Shown piece by piece: positions 25,055 through 33,497 of a DNA stretch of 64,000 nucleotides (the stretch's first letter is position 1; the number at the start of each line of letters is the position of its first letter). The notes under the pieces were generated by a model. That model was not told where the DNA came from. It saw nothing but the letters and a program-made list of their open reading frames with translations, and made no database searches. The DNA comes from Segniliparus sp051660745 (GTDB lineage Bacteria; Actinomycetota; Actinomycetes; Mycobacteriales; Mycobacteriaceae). The position numbers were made by a program, and so were the translations under genes. The stretch is taken from contig NZ_JBOFQF010000031.1 of the NCBI RefSeq assembly GCF_051660745.1, positions 1 through 64,000 on the forward strand. The letters run 5' to 3'.

Positions 25055-25795
25055 ATGACCGCCCCGAAAGTCGCCGTCGCCGGAGCCACCGGCCTGATCG
25101 GAAAACTGCTGATCGCCGAACTCGAAGCGCAAGGAGCCGCCGCCGTCCCCATCGCGCGCTCGCTCGGGGTCGACCTCCTGACCGGAAAAGGGCTGCCCGA
25201 GGCGCTTGACGGCACGAGCGCCGTGATCGACGCGAGCAACATCCTCACCCAGAGCAAAGCCGAAGCCGAGTCGTTCTTCTCGACCACCACCGCGAACCTC
25301 CTGGCCGCCGAGCAGAACGCGGGCGTCGGGCACCACGTCCTGTTGTCCATCGGCGGCATCCACGACTCCAAGCTCGGCTGGCTCGGCTACTACGCGGGCA
25401 AACGGGCACAAGAAGAACTGATCTGCGCGAACGACGTGCCCTACTCGATCCTGCCCTCCGCGCAGTGGTTCGAGTTCGCCGACAACGTGCTGGACGGGTT
25501 CGCCAAGGGCCCCTTCGTCCTCGTCCCGACCTGGCAGGTCCGTCCCGTGGCCGCGAAGACGGTGGCGCAGCGGCTCGTGGCCCTCGCACTCGGCGAGCCG
25601 CGCGGCCTCGTCCCGCACCTGGTGGGGCCCGAGCCGATGAAGCTGAAGGACCTGGTCCGCGCCACCCTCGACCATCGCGGGCAGAAGAAGACCCTGCTGC
25701 CGCTGCCCGTCCCGAAGACCGACGCGCTCCTCGGCGGGGACAACCCCCACATCGCGGGCCCGGCGCTCGCGGAATGGCTCAAGGAGCAGCACTAG
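25055..25795 (+). CDS. NAD(P)-binding atypical SDR (NmrA-like)
   Basis: A 246-residue Rossmann-fold protein with VAGATGLIG at the N-terminus, VIDASNI, a central SIGGIHDSKLGWLGYYAGKRAQEEL segment (Tyr and Lys present as YYAGK) and a C-terminal substrate-binding part. The type often acts as an uncharacterised NAD(P)H-binding oxidoreductase or redox sensor. It is divergent from the SDR at 24898, with about 155 bp between them, so they may share regulation. Confidence 0.78.
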   Translation: MTAPKVAVAGATGLIGKLLIAELEAQGAAAVPIARSLGVDLLTGKGLPEALDGTSAVIDASNILTQSKAEAESFFSTTTANLLAAEQNAGVGHHVLLSIGGIHDSKLGWLGYYAGKRAQEELICANDVPYSILPSAQWFEFADNVLDGFAKGPFVLVPTWQVRPVAAKTVAQRLVALALGEPRGLVPHLVGPEPMKLKDLVRATLDHRGQKKTLLPLPVPKTDALLGGDNPHIAGPALAEWLKEQH

Positions 25796-25884
25796 CGCCC
25801 CTTTTCGCCGAGACTCCTCGCCCCCTCCTCGTTCGCCCCTGGCGAAACCGGGAACATGAGCGCCATCTGCTCAAGTTCTATCTT

Positions 25885-25905
25885 ATTGAGTCAGAAACGC
25901 TCAAG
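25885..25905 (+). promoter_or_regulatory. HAIR operator (HspR-type) upstream of hsp20
   Basis: ATTGAGT, a 7-nt spacer and GCTCAAG. It matches the HspR consensus CTTGAGT-N7-ACTCAAG at 6 of 7 bases in each half, with the exact spacing. It lies 40 bp upstream of the hsp20 start. Confidence 0.75.
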
Positions 25906-25945
25906 AAGAGCGTGGCTCGGGACAGAACGAAGAGGAGAAACCACT

Positions 25946-26455
25946 ATGAGCAACCTGAACGCTTGGACTCGCCGCAACCCCTTTGCGGACTTCGACGCAC
26001 TGGTCAAGAGCGCTTTCGGCCCGGTCGAGAACTGGCCGGAGGCCACTGCGTTCTCACCTGCCGCCGAGATCGCCCGGGACGGGGACGACGCGCTGGTCCG
26101 ACTCGATCTGCCTGGGGTGGATGTCGCGAAGGACGTGACGGTGGAGGTCCAGAACGGCCAGCTCGTCGTGCGCGGCGAGCGCAAGCCGGAGACCAACGAG
26201 GGGGATGGCGGCCACGTCGTGCGCGAAGTGCGCTACGGAGCCTTCCGACGGACGTTCAAACTGCCCGCCCGCGTGGCGACGGAAGCGATCAGCGCCGACT
26301 ACGACGCGGGCGTGCTCACGGTCCGGGTGTCCGGCGTGCACAAGGCCGTCGAGCCGCAGCGCATCTCGGTGACCCGAGGCGGAGCCGCCCCCTCGGCGGA
26401 AGGGGCGAGCACGGAGCAGGCGAGCACGGAGCAGGCCGCGCCAACGGCGGAGTGA
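25946..26455 (+). CDS. Hsp20/alpha-crystallin small heat-shock protein
   Basis: A 169-residue holdase chaperone. The N-terminal arm (WTRRNPFADFDALVKSAFG) is followed by the alpha-crystallin domain (about 35-135: EIARDGDDALVRLDLPGVDVAKDVTVEV, LVVRGERK, GAFRRTFKLP, DYDAGVLTVRV). A C-terminal repeat of STEQA units ends the protein. ATG 25946 with GAGGAG upstream is chosen over the open frame from 25856. The HAIR site upstream implies HspR repression and heat induction, as for mycobacterial acr2/hsp20. Confidence 0.92.
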   Translation: MSNLNAWTRRNPFADFDALVKSAFGPVENWPEATAFSPAAEIARDGDDALVRLDLPGVDVAKDVTVEVQNGQLVVRGERKPETNEGDGGHVVREVRYGAFRRTFKLPARVATEAISADYDAGVLTVRVSGVHKAVEPQRISVTRGGAAPSAEGASTEQASTEQAAPTAE

Positions 26456-26463
26456 GCCCTCGA

Positions 26464-26506
26464 AACGATGGGAGCCGCAGGCCTCTGGCCTGCGGCTCCC
26501 ATCGTT
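26464..26506. terminator. perfect 20-bp hairpin between hsp20 and the SGNH gene
   Basis: Arms 26464-26483 and 26487-26506 pair perfectly around a TCT loop. The hairpin lies between two convergent stop codons and ends in GTT; it should terminate transcription from both sides. Confidence 0.8.
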
Positions 26507-26534
26507 GTCAGGAAGTTGTGCGTTGTCAGGAAGT
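26503..26534. repeat. 18-bp tandem duplication at the SGNH gene 3' end
   Basis: CGTTGTCAGGAAGT occurs at 26503-26516 and 26521-26534. The second copy contains the stop codon and last codons of the minus-strand SGNH hydrolase, so the first copy repeats that gene end. Confidence 0.7.
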
Positions 26535-27413
26535 CTTGCCCACCGACTCGAGGACGATCCGGCCCACTCCCTCGGACCCAGCGGGCAGCGGGTGGTACGG
26601 AAGCGCTTGCCCCGGAGCGGGCAGAATCCCCGCGATCCACGCCTGCGAGCCCGCGCAGATGCCGTTGCCGAGGGATTGGGAGTACACGTCCACCAGTTGG
26701 GCGCCGCCCTGGGCGGCCGCCGAGGCGAGCTGCGCGTTGAGCCTGCGCTCGATGGTGTCGAGCCACGCGGAGTCCCCGCCGGTGACTGCGCCGAGCTCCC
26801 CGCATTTCACGCCGGAGGTGAAGATCCTCGGGTAGTTGACCATCAGTATTTTCGCCTTCGGGGCGCGCTGGTGGATCGCCTGGAAGATTTGGACGAGGCT
26901 GGCCCGCACCGCGTCGAGGTCGTCCTGCATGCCCTGGGCCGAGAGCACCGGGCGCTGCTCGCCGCCATGGTCCGCGCAGGGCGTGCCGATGCCGAGCGCG
27001 TCGGTGAGGCCGAGCGCGTTGCAGACCAGCACCGCGTCGAGGAACAGGCCCCCGTCGTCCCCGCCCGCCGTGAGCGTGACCAGATCCGTGTCCGAGGTGA
27101 CCGCGTCGAGCTGCGTGTTCAGCACGTCCGTCGTGCTCGCTCCCGAGCAGGAGACGTCGACGTACGAGTCGTCGTCCCGGCTGGCCCCGAGGCCGTCCGC
27201 CACGACCGCCGGGTAGTTGTGCGCGGACCGGTTGCACGGCCCGACGTCCACGAACGGGCCTTGGCCCGCCGCAGAGGCGTAGGAGTCGCCGAGCGCCACG
27301 TATTTATGGACGCGCGGGGCCGCCGACGCGGGGCTGAGCGACAACGACGAGACAACCAGCGCCGCGCACGTGGCGACCGGCATGGCGCGTCGGATCTTCG
27401 ACAGGAAACGCAT
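26526..27413 (-). CDS. secreted SGNH/GDSL-type esterase or lipase
   Basis: A 295-residue precursor with a Sec signal (KIRRAMPVATCAALVVSSLSLSPASA). The SGNH blocks are visible: ALGDSYASA (catalytic Ser), the Gly in SCSGAST, TAGGDDG where GxND is usual (an Asp replaces the Asn), and a C-terminal PYHPLPAGSEG with the catalytic His. Six or more cysteines suggest disulphides of an exported enzyme. The substrate is unknown; related actinobacterial enzymes hydrolyse lipids and esters. Confidence 0.85.
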   Translation of the reverse strand: MRFLSKIRRAMPVATCAALVVSSLSLSPASAAPRVHKYVALGDSYASAAGQGPFVDVGPCNRSAHNYPAVVADGLGASRDDDSYVDVSCSGASTTDVLNTQLDAVTSDTDLVTLTAGGDDGGLFLDAVLVCNALGLTDALGIGTPCADHGGEQRPVLSAQGMQDDLDAVRASLVQIFQAIHQRAPKAKILMVNYPRIFTSGVKCGELGAVTGGDSAWLDTIERRLNAQLASAAAQGGAQLVDVYSQSLGNGICAGSQAWIAGILPAPGQALPYHPLPAGSEGVGRIVLESVGKTS

Positions 27414-27491
27414 GAGGACTGAGCCTAGTCAATGAACCTGTCAACATGCTGCTCCGCGACAGTGTGATTGATCTCTCGCGGAGGCGGCCGC

Positions 27492-27636
27492 CCTAGGCCG
27501 ACGGAGGGTCGACGGGCTAGGCGGATGAGATGCAAGGCGGCAGGCGACGACGCGTACGGACACGGCGAGGAACGAGCGATAGTACGCGAGGAGCCGACAA
27601 CGCAGCAGATCGCCGTCCTAGGCCGACGGAGGGTCG
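27492..27636. repeat. 20-bp direct repeats flanking repeat element copy 1
   Basis: The same 20 bases (starting CCTAGGCCGACGG) occur at 27492-27511 and 27617-27636. The second copy is the 3' end of the minus-strand permease gene, including its stop codon. The structured element at 27517-27621 lies between and slightly into them. The layout looks like a target-site duplication or a duplicated gene end. Confidence 0.7.
27517..27621 (+). repeat. dispersed structured repeat, copy 1
   Basis: 105 bp with outer stem CTAGGCGG (27517-27524) against CCGTCCTAG (27613-27621, one bulged T), inner stem CGCGTAC (27551-27557) against GTACGCG (27582-27588) and a 24-nt loop. The arms contain GGCAGGCGACGACG and AGGAGCCGACAACGC, shared with copies 2 and 3. 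It lies just past the 3' end of the NCS1 permease gene. Confidence 0.85.
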
Positions 27637-29333
27637 GCGGGGAGGACGTGGTGGCCCTTCTTGTCGCACGAGAGGGCCAGCGAGCTGATGTAGCGCACTT
27701 CCCCGTCGGGCCCGGGCAACGCCGACGCGATCATGTCGGGGCGCTCGAACTCCATTTCCGTGACGTGGCAGTAGAGCAAGTCCCCGGAGGGGTTGCCGTG
27801 CTCGTCGAACATGGGCAGGTCGATGCCGTCGTGCTCGCGGCGCAGGTAGTGGCGCCCGCCCGTGGCGAGGGCGATAACCGGCGGCAGCACCAGCGCGAGG
27901 GCCGCGGCGACCAGCGGCGAGTACGGCTGGACGGCAGAGCCGAGCAGGCCGAAGTACGCGAGGATCGAGACGCCCGCGGCGATGATCATGGACCCGAAGC
28001 CCACCGGGCAGAAGTCGTAGAGCATCCCCCGGCGGAACTCCGGGACTTTCGGGGAGATCTTGAGCAGGTATTTGTTGATCGCGATGTCCGAGGCCACGGT
28101 CACGATCCAGGCGATGCCGCAGTTGGCGTAGAAGCTCAGGATGTTGTTCAGGAACTCGAACATGTTCGCCTCCATGAACACCAAGGCGATGCCGACGTTG
28201 AGCATCACGAAGAGCAGGCGGCCAGGGTAGTGCTTGGTGACCCTGGTGAACGAGTTCGTCCAGGCCAACGAGCCCGAGTAGGCGTTGGTCACGTTGATCT
28301 TGATCTGGCTGATCACCACGAGCACGACGGCGAGCGGCAGCGCGAGCCAGGCCAGCCAGGAGGGCATCATGTTCTGGTAGATCGCCAGGAACTGCTGGAT
28401 CGGCTGCCCCGCGTCCTTGACGCTCCTGCCGAGCGAGACGATCAGGTAGACCGCGAGGAAGAGGCCGACGACCTGCTTGATCGCGCCGAAGACGACCCAG
28501 CCCGGCCCGGCCAACAGCACCGCAGACCACCACTTGCGGCTGTTCTCCGGGGTTTTCGGGGGCATGAACCGCAGATAGTCGACCTGCTCGGCGATCTGGG
28601 CGATGAGCGAGAGGCACACGCCCGCCGCGAGCATCGACCCGGCGAAGCTCACCCCGACGTGCGCCGGGTGCCCGTCCTTGTCGGTGCCCCCGTACGCGAA
28701 GAACGCGGACACCGACTCCGGGTGGCGCCACAGCAGGTAGCCGAACGGGGCCACCATGAGCACGAGCCACAGCGGCGTCGTCCAGACCTGCAGCGTCGAG
28801 AGCACTTTCATCCCGTAGACCACCAGCGGGATGATCAGCAGCGACGAGAGCAGGTAGCCGATCCACAGCGGGATGTGCAGGCCCAGTTCGAGCCCCTGGG
28901 CCATGATCGAGCCTTCGAGCGCGAAGAAGATGAAGGTGAACGTCGCGAAGATGATGTTGGTGACGACGCTGCCGTAGTAGCCGAAGCCGCTGCCCCTGGT
29001 CACCAGGTCGAGGTCGATGTTGTAGCGGGCGCTGTAGTAGGCGATCGGCAGGCCGGTGAGCATGATGACCGCCGCGAAGATCGCGATGCCGATCAGGGCG
29101 TTGCCGGTGCCGTGGCTGATCCCGATGCTCGCGCCGATGGCGAAGTCCGCGAGATAGGCGATGCCGCCGAGCGCGGAGATCGCGACCGTCCACACCCCCC
29201 AGCGCCGGTAGCTGCGCGGCGCGAACCGCAGCGTGTAGTCCTCAAGCGTCTCATGCGCTTTTGACTTCGCCCCGGAGCCCGCGGGCTCGGTCAGGGCTTC
29301 ATTCGGACCGGTCGTGGGCAGCGTTGCCGTCAC
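27618..29333 (-). CDS. NCS1-family permease (purine/cytosine/allantoin type)
   Basis: A 571-residue transporter with about 12 transmembrane segments. The N-terminus has the NCS1 signature region (YTLRFAPRSYRRWGVWTVAISALGGIAYLADFAIGASI), then GLPIAYYSARYNIDLDLVTRGSGFGYYGS and NAYSGSLAWTNSF. NCS1 proteins are cation symporters for nucleobases, allantoin, hydantoins or related compounds; the substrate cannot be told. I start at the GTG at 29333 with GAGAGGA upstream. A cytoplasmic C-terminal tail of about 80 residues is longer than usual. Confidence 0.85.
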   Translation of the reverse strand: MTATLPTTGPNEALTEPAGSGAKSKAHETLEDYTLRFAPRSYRRWGVWTVAISALGGIAYLADFAIGASIGISHGTGNALIGIAIFAAVIMLTGLPIAYYSARYNIDLDLVTRGSGFGYYGSVVTNIIFATFTFIFFALEGSIMAQGLELGLHIPLWIGYLLSSLLIIPLVVYGMKVLSTLQVWTTPLWLVLMVAPFGYLLWRHPESVSAFFAYGGTDKDGHPAHVGVSFAGSMLAAGVCLSLIAQIAEQVDYLRFMPPKTPENSRKWWSAVLLAGPGWVVFGAIKQVVGLFLAVYLIVSLGRSVKDAGQPIQQFLAIYQNMMPSWLAWLALPLAVVLVVISQIKINVTNAYSGSLAWTNSFTRVTKHYPGRLLFVMLNVGIALVFMEANMFEFLNNILSFYANCGIAWIVTVASDIAINKYLLKISPKVPEFRRGMLYDFCPVGFGSMIIAAGVSILAYFGLLGSAVQPYSPLVAAALALVLPPVIALATGGRHYLRREHDGIDLPMFDEHGNPSGDLLYCHVTEMEFERPDMIASALPGPDGEVRYISSLALSCDKKGHHVLPADPPSA

Positions 29334-29451
29334 TGTCGGCTCCTCTCGGCTCGTCCCCCATCGCCCCAAGTAACGCATTTTCGCGTTTCGGCAATGTTTC
29401 CGAGGCGTTTGGCAAGTGAAAATCTCGGCCGGCGGCGAAAAAGACTGCGCG

Positions 29452-30210
29452 CTAGTCGAACAACGCCGACCGCTTCGCGAGCCCGTGCCAGAAGCCGTCG
29501 ACGACGGTGCGGCCCCGAGCGTCCGAGGCGGAGCCCAACGCGACGAACAGCGGCGCGAAGTGCTCGGTGCGCGGATGCGCGAGCCGGGCGGCGGGCGCCT
29601 TGCGCTGGAAGTCCAAGAGCGCGTCCACCTCGCCCGCCGCGAGCTGCTGCGCCGTCCAGTCGTCGAACTCGCGGGACCACGACGGCGGCGCGGAGTCCGG
29701 CTCGGAGGCCAGGCTCGTCAGGCTCAAGTTGTGCGTGGTGAACCCGCTGCCGACGATGAGCACGCCCTGCTCGCGCAGCGGCGCGAGCGCGCGGCCGACC
29801 TCGAACAGCCGCCACGGGTCGAGCGCGGGCATCGACAGCTGCAGCACTGGCACGTCCGCCGCCGGGTACATCTCCTTCAGCGGCACGTACGCGCCGTGGT
29901 CGAGCCCCCGCTCGGGCTCCTCGCGGACCTCGCCGCCGAGCAGCTTGCGCACCGACTCGGCGAGCGCGGGCGCGCCGGGCGCCTCGTAGACGACCTCGTA
30001 ATAGCGCTGCGGGAAGCCCCAGAAGTCGTAGACCAAAGGCTTGGTCTCAACAGCCCCGAGTGTGATCGGCGCGGCCTCCCAGTGCGCCGAGACCATGAGC
30101 ACCGCCTCCGGGCGGGGCAAGGACGCGGACAGGCGGGCGAGCTCATCGGTCCACGTCGCGTCGTCGGCGAGCGGAGGAGCGCCGTGGCTCAAGAACAGTG
30201 CGGGGATCAC
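29452..30210 (-). CDS. LigB/DODA-type extradiol dioxygenase family protein
   Basis: A 252-residue protein of the class III extradiol dioxygenase fold: ALFLSHGAPP (metal-ligand His), MVSAHWEA, GLDHGAYVPLKEMYP with DHG, and SGFTTHNL. These are the usual YgiD/DOPA-dioxygenase landmarks of a Zn- or Fe-dependent ring-opening enzyme on catechols. The GTG at 30210 (VIPALFLSHG) gives the family-standard start; the frame is open further upstream. It lies in the same direction as and 37 bp after the efflux pump gene, likely in one operon. Confidence 0.85.
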   Translation of the reverse strand: MIPALFLSHGAPPLADDATWTDELARLSASLPRPEAVLMVSAHWEAAPITLGAVETKPLVYDFWGFPQRYYEVVYEAPGAPALAESVRKLLGGEVREEPERGLDHGAYVPLKEMYPAADVPVLQLSMPALDPWRLFEVGRALAPLREQGVLIVGSGFTTHNLSLTSLASEPDSAPPSWSREFDDWTAQQLAAGEVDALLDFQRKAPAARLAHPRTEHFAPLFVALGSASDARGRTVVDGFWHGLAKRSALFD

Positions 30211-30247
30211 TCTCCCGAACGTACCAAAAAAGAGCGGTCCGCGCCGC

Positions 30248-31738
30248 TCAATGCCCTGCCGGGACGAGGGGCTGCCCACGCTCCGCCGCAGGCGCCCCCG
30301 AGCGCCGGTAGCAGACCGACGCGAGCACGCCGAAGGCGAGCACCACGGCGCAGAGCAACATCGACTGGCCCATCGCCGAGGAGAACCCCGGGCGCAAGGA
30401 CGCGGGCAGCGCGCCCACGAGCTCCCCTGCCCCGCCCGTCCCCCGCTTGGGCAGTTTGTCTGCGACCAGCGCCTGCATGAGCGCGCCGACGGAGGCGGAG
30501 CCGAGCACGGCCCCGACCATTCGGGCGGTGTTGTACACCCCGGCCCCGGAGCCCGCGTCGCGATGGGGCAGGTTCCGCGTCGCGGCGGCGCTGATCGGCG
30601 AGTACGTCGCCGCGACCCCGACCCCGACCAAAGCCATCGGCGCCATGAGCGCCCATTGGCCCGCGTCCGCCTTCGCGACGGCGGCGAACCAGCAGACCCC
30701 CGCGCCGAGCGCGGCGCAGCCGAAGCCGATCACGTCCCTCGGGTGGAGCCGGTCCGAGAGCCTGCCCGCCACCGGGGCCAGCAGGCCCGAGACCAATGCC
30801 ATGGGCGTCGTCGTCACTGCGGCGTGGACAGCCGAGAACCCGAGCGCTATCTGCAGATACAACATGACGGGCAGCATGAATCCGCTCATCATGAAGGAGA
30901 CGGTCGCGATCACGACGGTGGAGACCGAGAAATTCCGGTCGTGGAACAGCCCCAACGGCATGAGCGGGGCCCGGCGGCTCTTGCCCTCCCAGACCGCGAA
31001 GCCCGCCAGCAGCGCGGCCCCGGCGAGAACCAGCCCCCACGGCCGCTGGTCCCACGACCAGCGCTCGCCCTCCTGCAGTCCCAAGACCAGGCAGAAGAGC
31101 CCGAGCCCGGACAGCGCCACCCCGACGAAGTCAAACGGGAGGCGGCGCGTCGGCAGTGGCGGGAGCAGCCACAACGCCAGCCCGAGCGCCACCGCGCCGA
31201 CGGGGACGTTGACGAAGAAAATCCACTGCCAGCCCAGCGTGTCCACGATCAGGCCGCCCGCCAACGGGCCGAACAATGTCGCGACGCCCGCTGTCGCGCC
31301 CCATGCGCCGAGCGCGGCCCCTAGCTTCGCGCTCGGGAAGACCCTGGTGATGACCGCCATGGTCTGCGGGGTCATGAGCGCGCTGCCGAGGCCTTGGACC
31401 GCGCGGGCCGCGATGAGCATGCCCGCCGTGCCGGAGAGGCCGCACCACGCCGAAGCCGCCGTGAAGACCACCAGCCCCGCGATGTAGACCCGTCCGGGCC
31501 CGAACCGGTCGCCGAGCCTGCCCGAGACCAGCAGCGGCACCGCGCCCGCCAGCAGGTACGCGCTCGTGACCCAGACAATGGAGCCCAGGTCCGCCCGCAG
31601 ATCGGCCATGATCGACCGCTGCGCCACCGACACGATGGTGACGTCCACGAGGATCATGAAGAAGCCGATGCAGAGCGCGACCAGCGCGAGCCACGGGCTC
31701 GGCTCGCGCCCGCCGGAGCCCGCGCGCACCGGTGTCAC
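30248..31738 (-). CDS. DHA2-family MFS drug efflux transporter
   Basis: A 496-residue proton antiporter with about 14 transmembrane segments. It has the DHA2 signature (LVDVTIVSVAQRSIM, GRLGDRFGPGRVYI, AVQGLGSALMTPQTMAVI, GPLAGGLIVDTLGWQWIFFVNVPVG). The GTG at 31738 overlaps the TGA of the upstream dehydrogenase (GTGA), so translation is coupled. A long open frame continues upstream, but in the wrong frame for any protein there. Substrates are unknown; such pumps commonly export hydrophobic antibiotics or metabolites. Confidence 0.88.
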   Translation of the reverse strand: MTPVRAGSGGREPSPWLALVALCIGFFMILVDVTIVSVAQRSIMADLRADLGSIVWVTSAYLLAGAVPLLVSGRLGDRFGPGRVYIAGLVVFTAASAWCGLSGTAGMLIAARAVQGLGSALMTPQTMAVITRVFPSAKLGAALGAWGATAGVATLFGPLAGGLIVDTLGWQWIFFVNVPVGAVALGLALWLLPPLPTRRLPFDFVGVALSGLGLFCLVLGLQEGERWSWDQRPWGLVLAGAALLAGFAVWEGKSRRAPLMPLGLFHDRNFSVSTVVIATVSFMMSGFMLPVMLYLQIALGFSAVHAAVTTTPMALVSGLLAPVAGRLSDRLHPRDVIGFGCAALGAGVCWFAAVAKADAGQWALMAPMALVGVGVAATYSPISAAATRNLPHRDAGSGAGVYNTARMVGAVLGSASVGALMQALVADKLPKRGTGGAGELVGALPASLRPGFSSAMGQSMLLCAVVLAFGVLASVCYRRSGAPAAERGQPLVPAGH

Positions 31739-32688
31739 ACGACCTGGTTCGCGAACGGCTCGCCGCGCTGCAGCCGCCTGCAGTTCTCGACCGCCGTCGC
31801 GAGCATCCGTGAGTTGGTCTGCTCGGTCAGCCACGTCAAATGCGACGTCACCACCACGTTGCGCAAGCCGAGCAGCGGATTCTGCGGATCGACCGGCTCT
31901 TGCTCGAAGACGTCGAGGCCCGCGGCTGCGAGGTGGCCGGACTCCAACGCCGCCAGGAGCGCCGCCTCGTCGACGATCGAGCCCCGCGCCGTGTTGACGA
32001 ACACCGCCCCCGGCCGCATCCGCGCGAACGCCGCCTCGTCGAACAACTTGCGGGTGTTGGGGGTCCCCGGCAGGTGCAGGGAGATCACGTCGGACTCGGC
32101 GAGCAGGTCGTCGAAGCCGCGCCAATCCTCGGAGCCGTCCGGCTTCGTCGAGGTGTGCACCACCTTGGCCCGCATCGCGAGCAGCACCTGCTCGATCCGC
32201 TTGGCGATGTCGCCGTAGCCGACCAGGCCGACGGTCAGCCCCGCGATCTCCCGCGAGCGCTCCAAATAGGCGATGTCTTTCATCCACAGCCCGGCGCGCG
32301 TGCGCCGGTCCTGCTCGGGAAGCGCCCGGATCGCGGCGAGCATGAGCATCACTGCGCCCTCCGCGACCGCAGGCGCGTTCACCCCGGGCATGTTCGCCAC
32401 GCGGATGCCCCGCTCGCGCGCGGCGGCCAGGTCGATCGTGTCGACCCCGACGCCGAATTTCTGCACCAGCTTGAGGTTGGGGGCTTGGTCGAAATCGGCC
32501 GCGCCGAGCGGGCGAAGCCCGTGCCAGATCACGTTGGCCTGCGACAACGCCTCCGTGCGACGCTCCTCGTCCCGCTTCGGGAAGACCACCTCGAGCCAGT
32601 GCCGCTCGTCCTGCGCCGAAGCGACCAGCCCCGCTGAAGCCGCGAAATCTCCGAGCACCGTGACACTTGCGCCTGTTGTTCCTGCCAT
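31735..32688 (-). CDS. D-isomer-specific 2-hydroxyacid dehydrogenase
   Basis: A 317-residue NAD-dependent enzyme. It has the N-terminal catalytic-domain segment LKLVQKFGVGVDTIDLAAARERGI, the nucleotide motif VGLVGYGDIAKRIEQ, NTARGSIVDEAALLAAL (catalytic Arg), DVFEQEPVDP (Glu) and SHLTWLT (His). The family includes phosphoglycerate, glyoxylate and hydroxypyruvate reductases; the substrate is open. It is first in an operon with the DHA2 pump (GTGA overlap) and the LigB-type dioxygenase, suggesting a small catabolic or detoxification unit. Confidence 0.88.
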   Translation of the reverse strand: MAGTTGASVTVLGDFAASAGLVASAQDERHWLEVVFPKRDEERRTEALSQANVIWHGLRPLGAADFDQAPNLKLVQKFGVGVDTIDLAAARERGIRVANMPGVNAPAVAEGAVMLMLAAIRALPEQDRRTRAGLWMKDIAYLERSREIAGLTVGLVGYGDIAKRIEQVLLAMRAKVVHTSTKPDGSEDWRGFDDLLAESDVISLHLPGTPNTRKLFDEAAFARMRPGAVFVNTARGSIVDEAALLAALESGHLAAAGLDVFEQEPVDPQNPLLGLRNVVVTSHLTWLTEQTNSRMLATAVENCRRLQRGEPFANQVV

Positions 32689-32714
32689 GGCGGCAAGCGT
32701 AGACTCCGCGAGCG

Positions 32715-33485
32715 ATGATGGTTGCGGAAGACTCGTCCGTCCCGTGGGCGCGGCGTTGGCAGGTGTGGGCCCTCGCCCTCGCGCTCGCCGCCGTCGCCAC
32801 GGTGGGCGGCCTCGCGTTGGCGGGCAGGGACCAGCCCGCCCCTGCGAAGCCGACGGCGCACATCGGGAGCTTGGCGAAACTCCCCGACGAGGAGTTCATG
32901 AACCTCCTGCCCGCCCGCGCCGACTTCTCGAAAAACTTGAAGGGTTTTCTGGCGCTGACCGCCGAGCAGCTGCGCGAGCATCCCGAGCCCGCGCTGCCCG
33001 TCGACCCGCCCCACTGCGATCCGACCGCCCCGCTGCGCGGACCAAGCATTCTCGGCGAAGTGCGGACCGACTCCGTCGCGGCCGCCGTGAACGCCGCGAC
33101 GGCGTACACCGTCGGCGTGGCCCGCGAGCGGCCGGACGAGAACCTCGTCACGGCGCTCGACACCTGGTTGCAGGGCTGCCCGGAGGCGGCATTGCCGTCC
33201 GCGTCCAACGACCGGGAGACCCGGCTGCGAAAAGTCATCATGGAACGGCTGCCCGCCCCGAGCATCGGCGCGGACCGCGCCATCTCGTACGTCATCACGG
33301 TCGTCGACGCGCCGGGCGGCGGCGCGGACGACGTGCTCTATCCGCCGCAGACGCACGTCATGACGTTGGCGATGGTCCGGGGGGTCGCCCTGTACTGCCT
33401 GGCGAGGAACACCAGCCCCGAGGCCGACGCGGACGACAACGAGCGGCTGCTCTCGAAGTGGGTCCAGCGCATTCGGACGTACTGA
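32715..33485 (+). CDS. hypothetical membrane-anchored extracytoplasmic protein
   Basis: A 256-residue protein with one N-terminal transmembrane helix (VWALALALAAVATVGGLALAG), then an extracytoplasmic domain with MNLLPARADFSKNLKGF, PPHCDPT, LQGCPEAAL and YCLARN, that is, three to four cysteines. LLPARADF near the anchor resembles mycobacterial DUF5642-type lipoprotein or sensor domains, but the match is too weak to name. It is divergent from the dehydrogenase and converges with the ABC transporter. Confidence 0.6.
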   Translation: MMVAEDSSVPWARRWQVWALALALAAVATVGGLALAGRDQPAPAKPTAHIGSLAKLPDEEFMNLLPARADFSKNLKGFLALTAEQLREHPEPALPVDPPHCDPTAPLRGPSILGEVRTDSVAAAVNAATAYTVGVARERPDENLVTALDTWLQGCPEAALPSASNDRETRLRKVIMERLPAPSIGADRAISYVITVVDAPGGGADDVLYPPQTHVMTLAMVRGVALYCLARNTSPEADADDNERLLSKWVQRIRTY

Positions 33486-33497
33486 CCGGCGCGCCCG

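Noticed and set aside
30248..33298. 1016-residue minus-strand frame spanning the efflux pump and its upstream genes
   Set aside because: Only the C-terminal 496 residues are transporter-like; the rest is a high-GC shadow of the dehydrogenase and the plus-strand membrane protein. The GTG at 31738 with GTGA overlap is the supported start.
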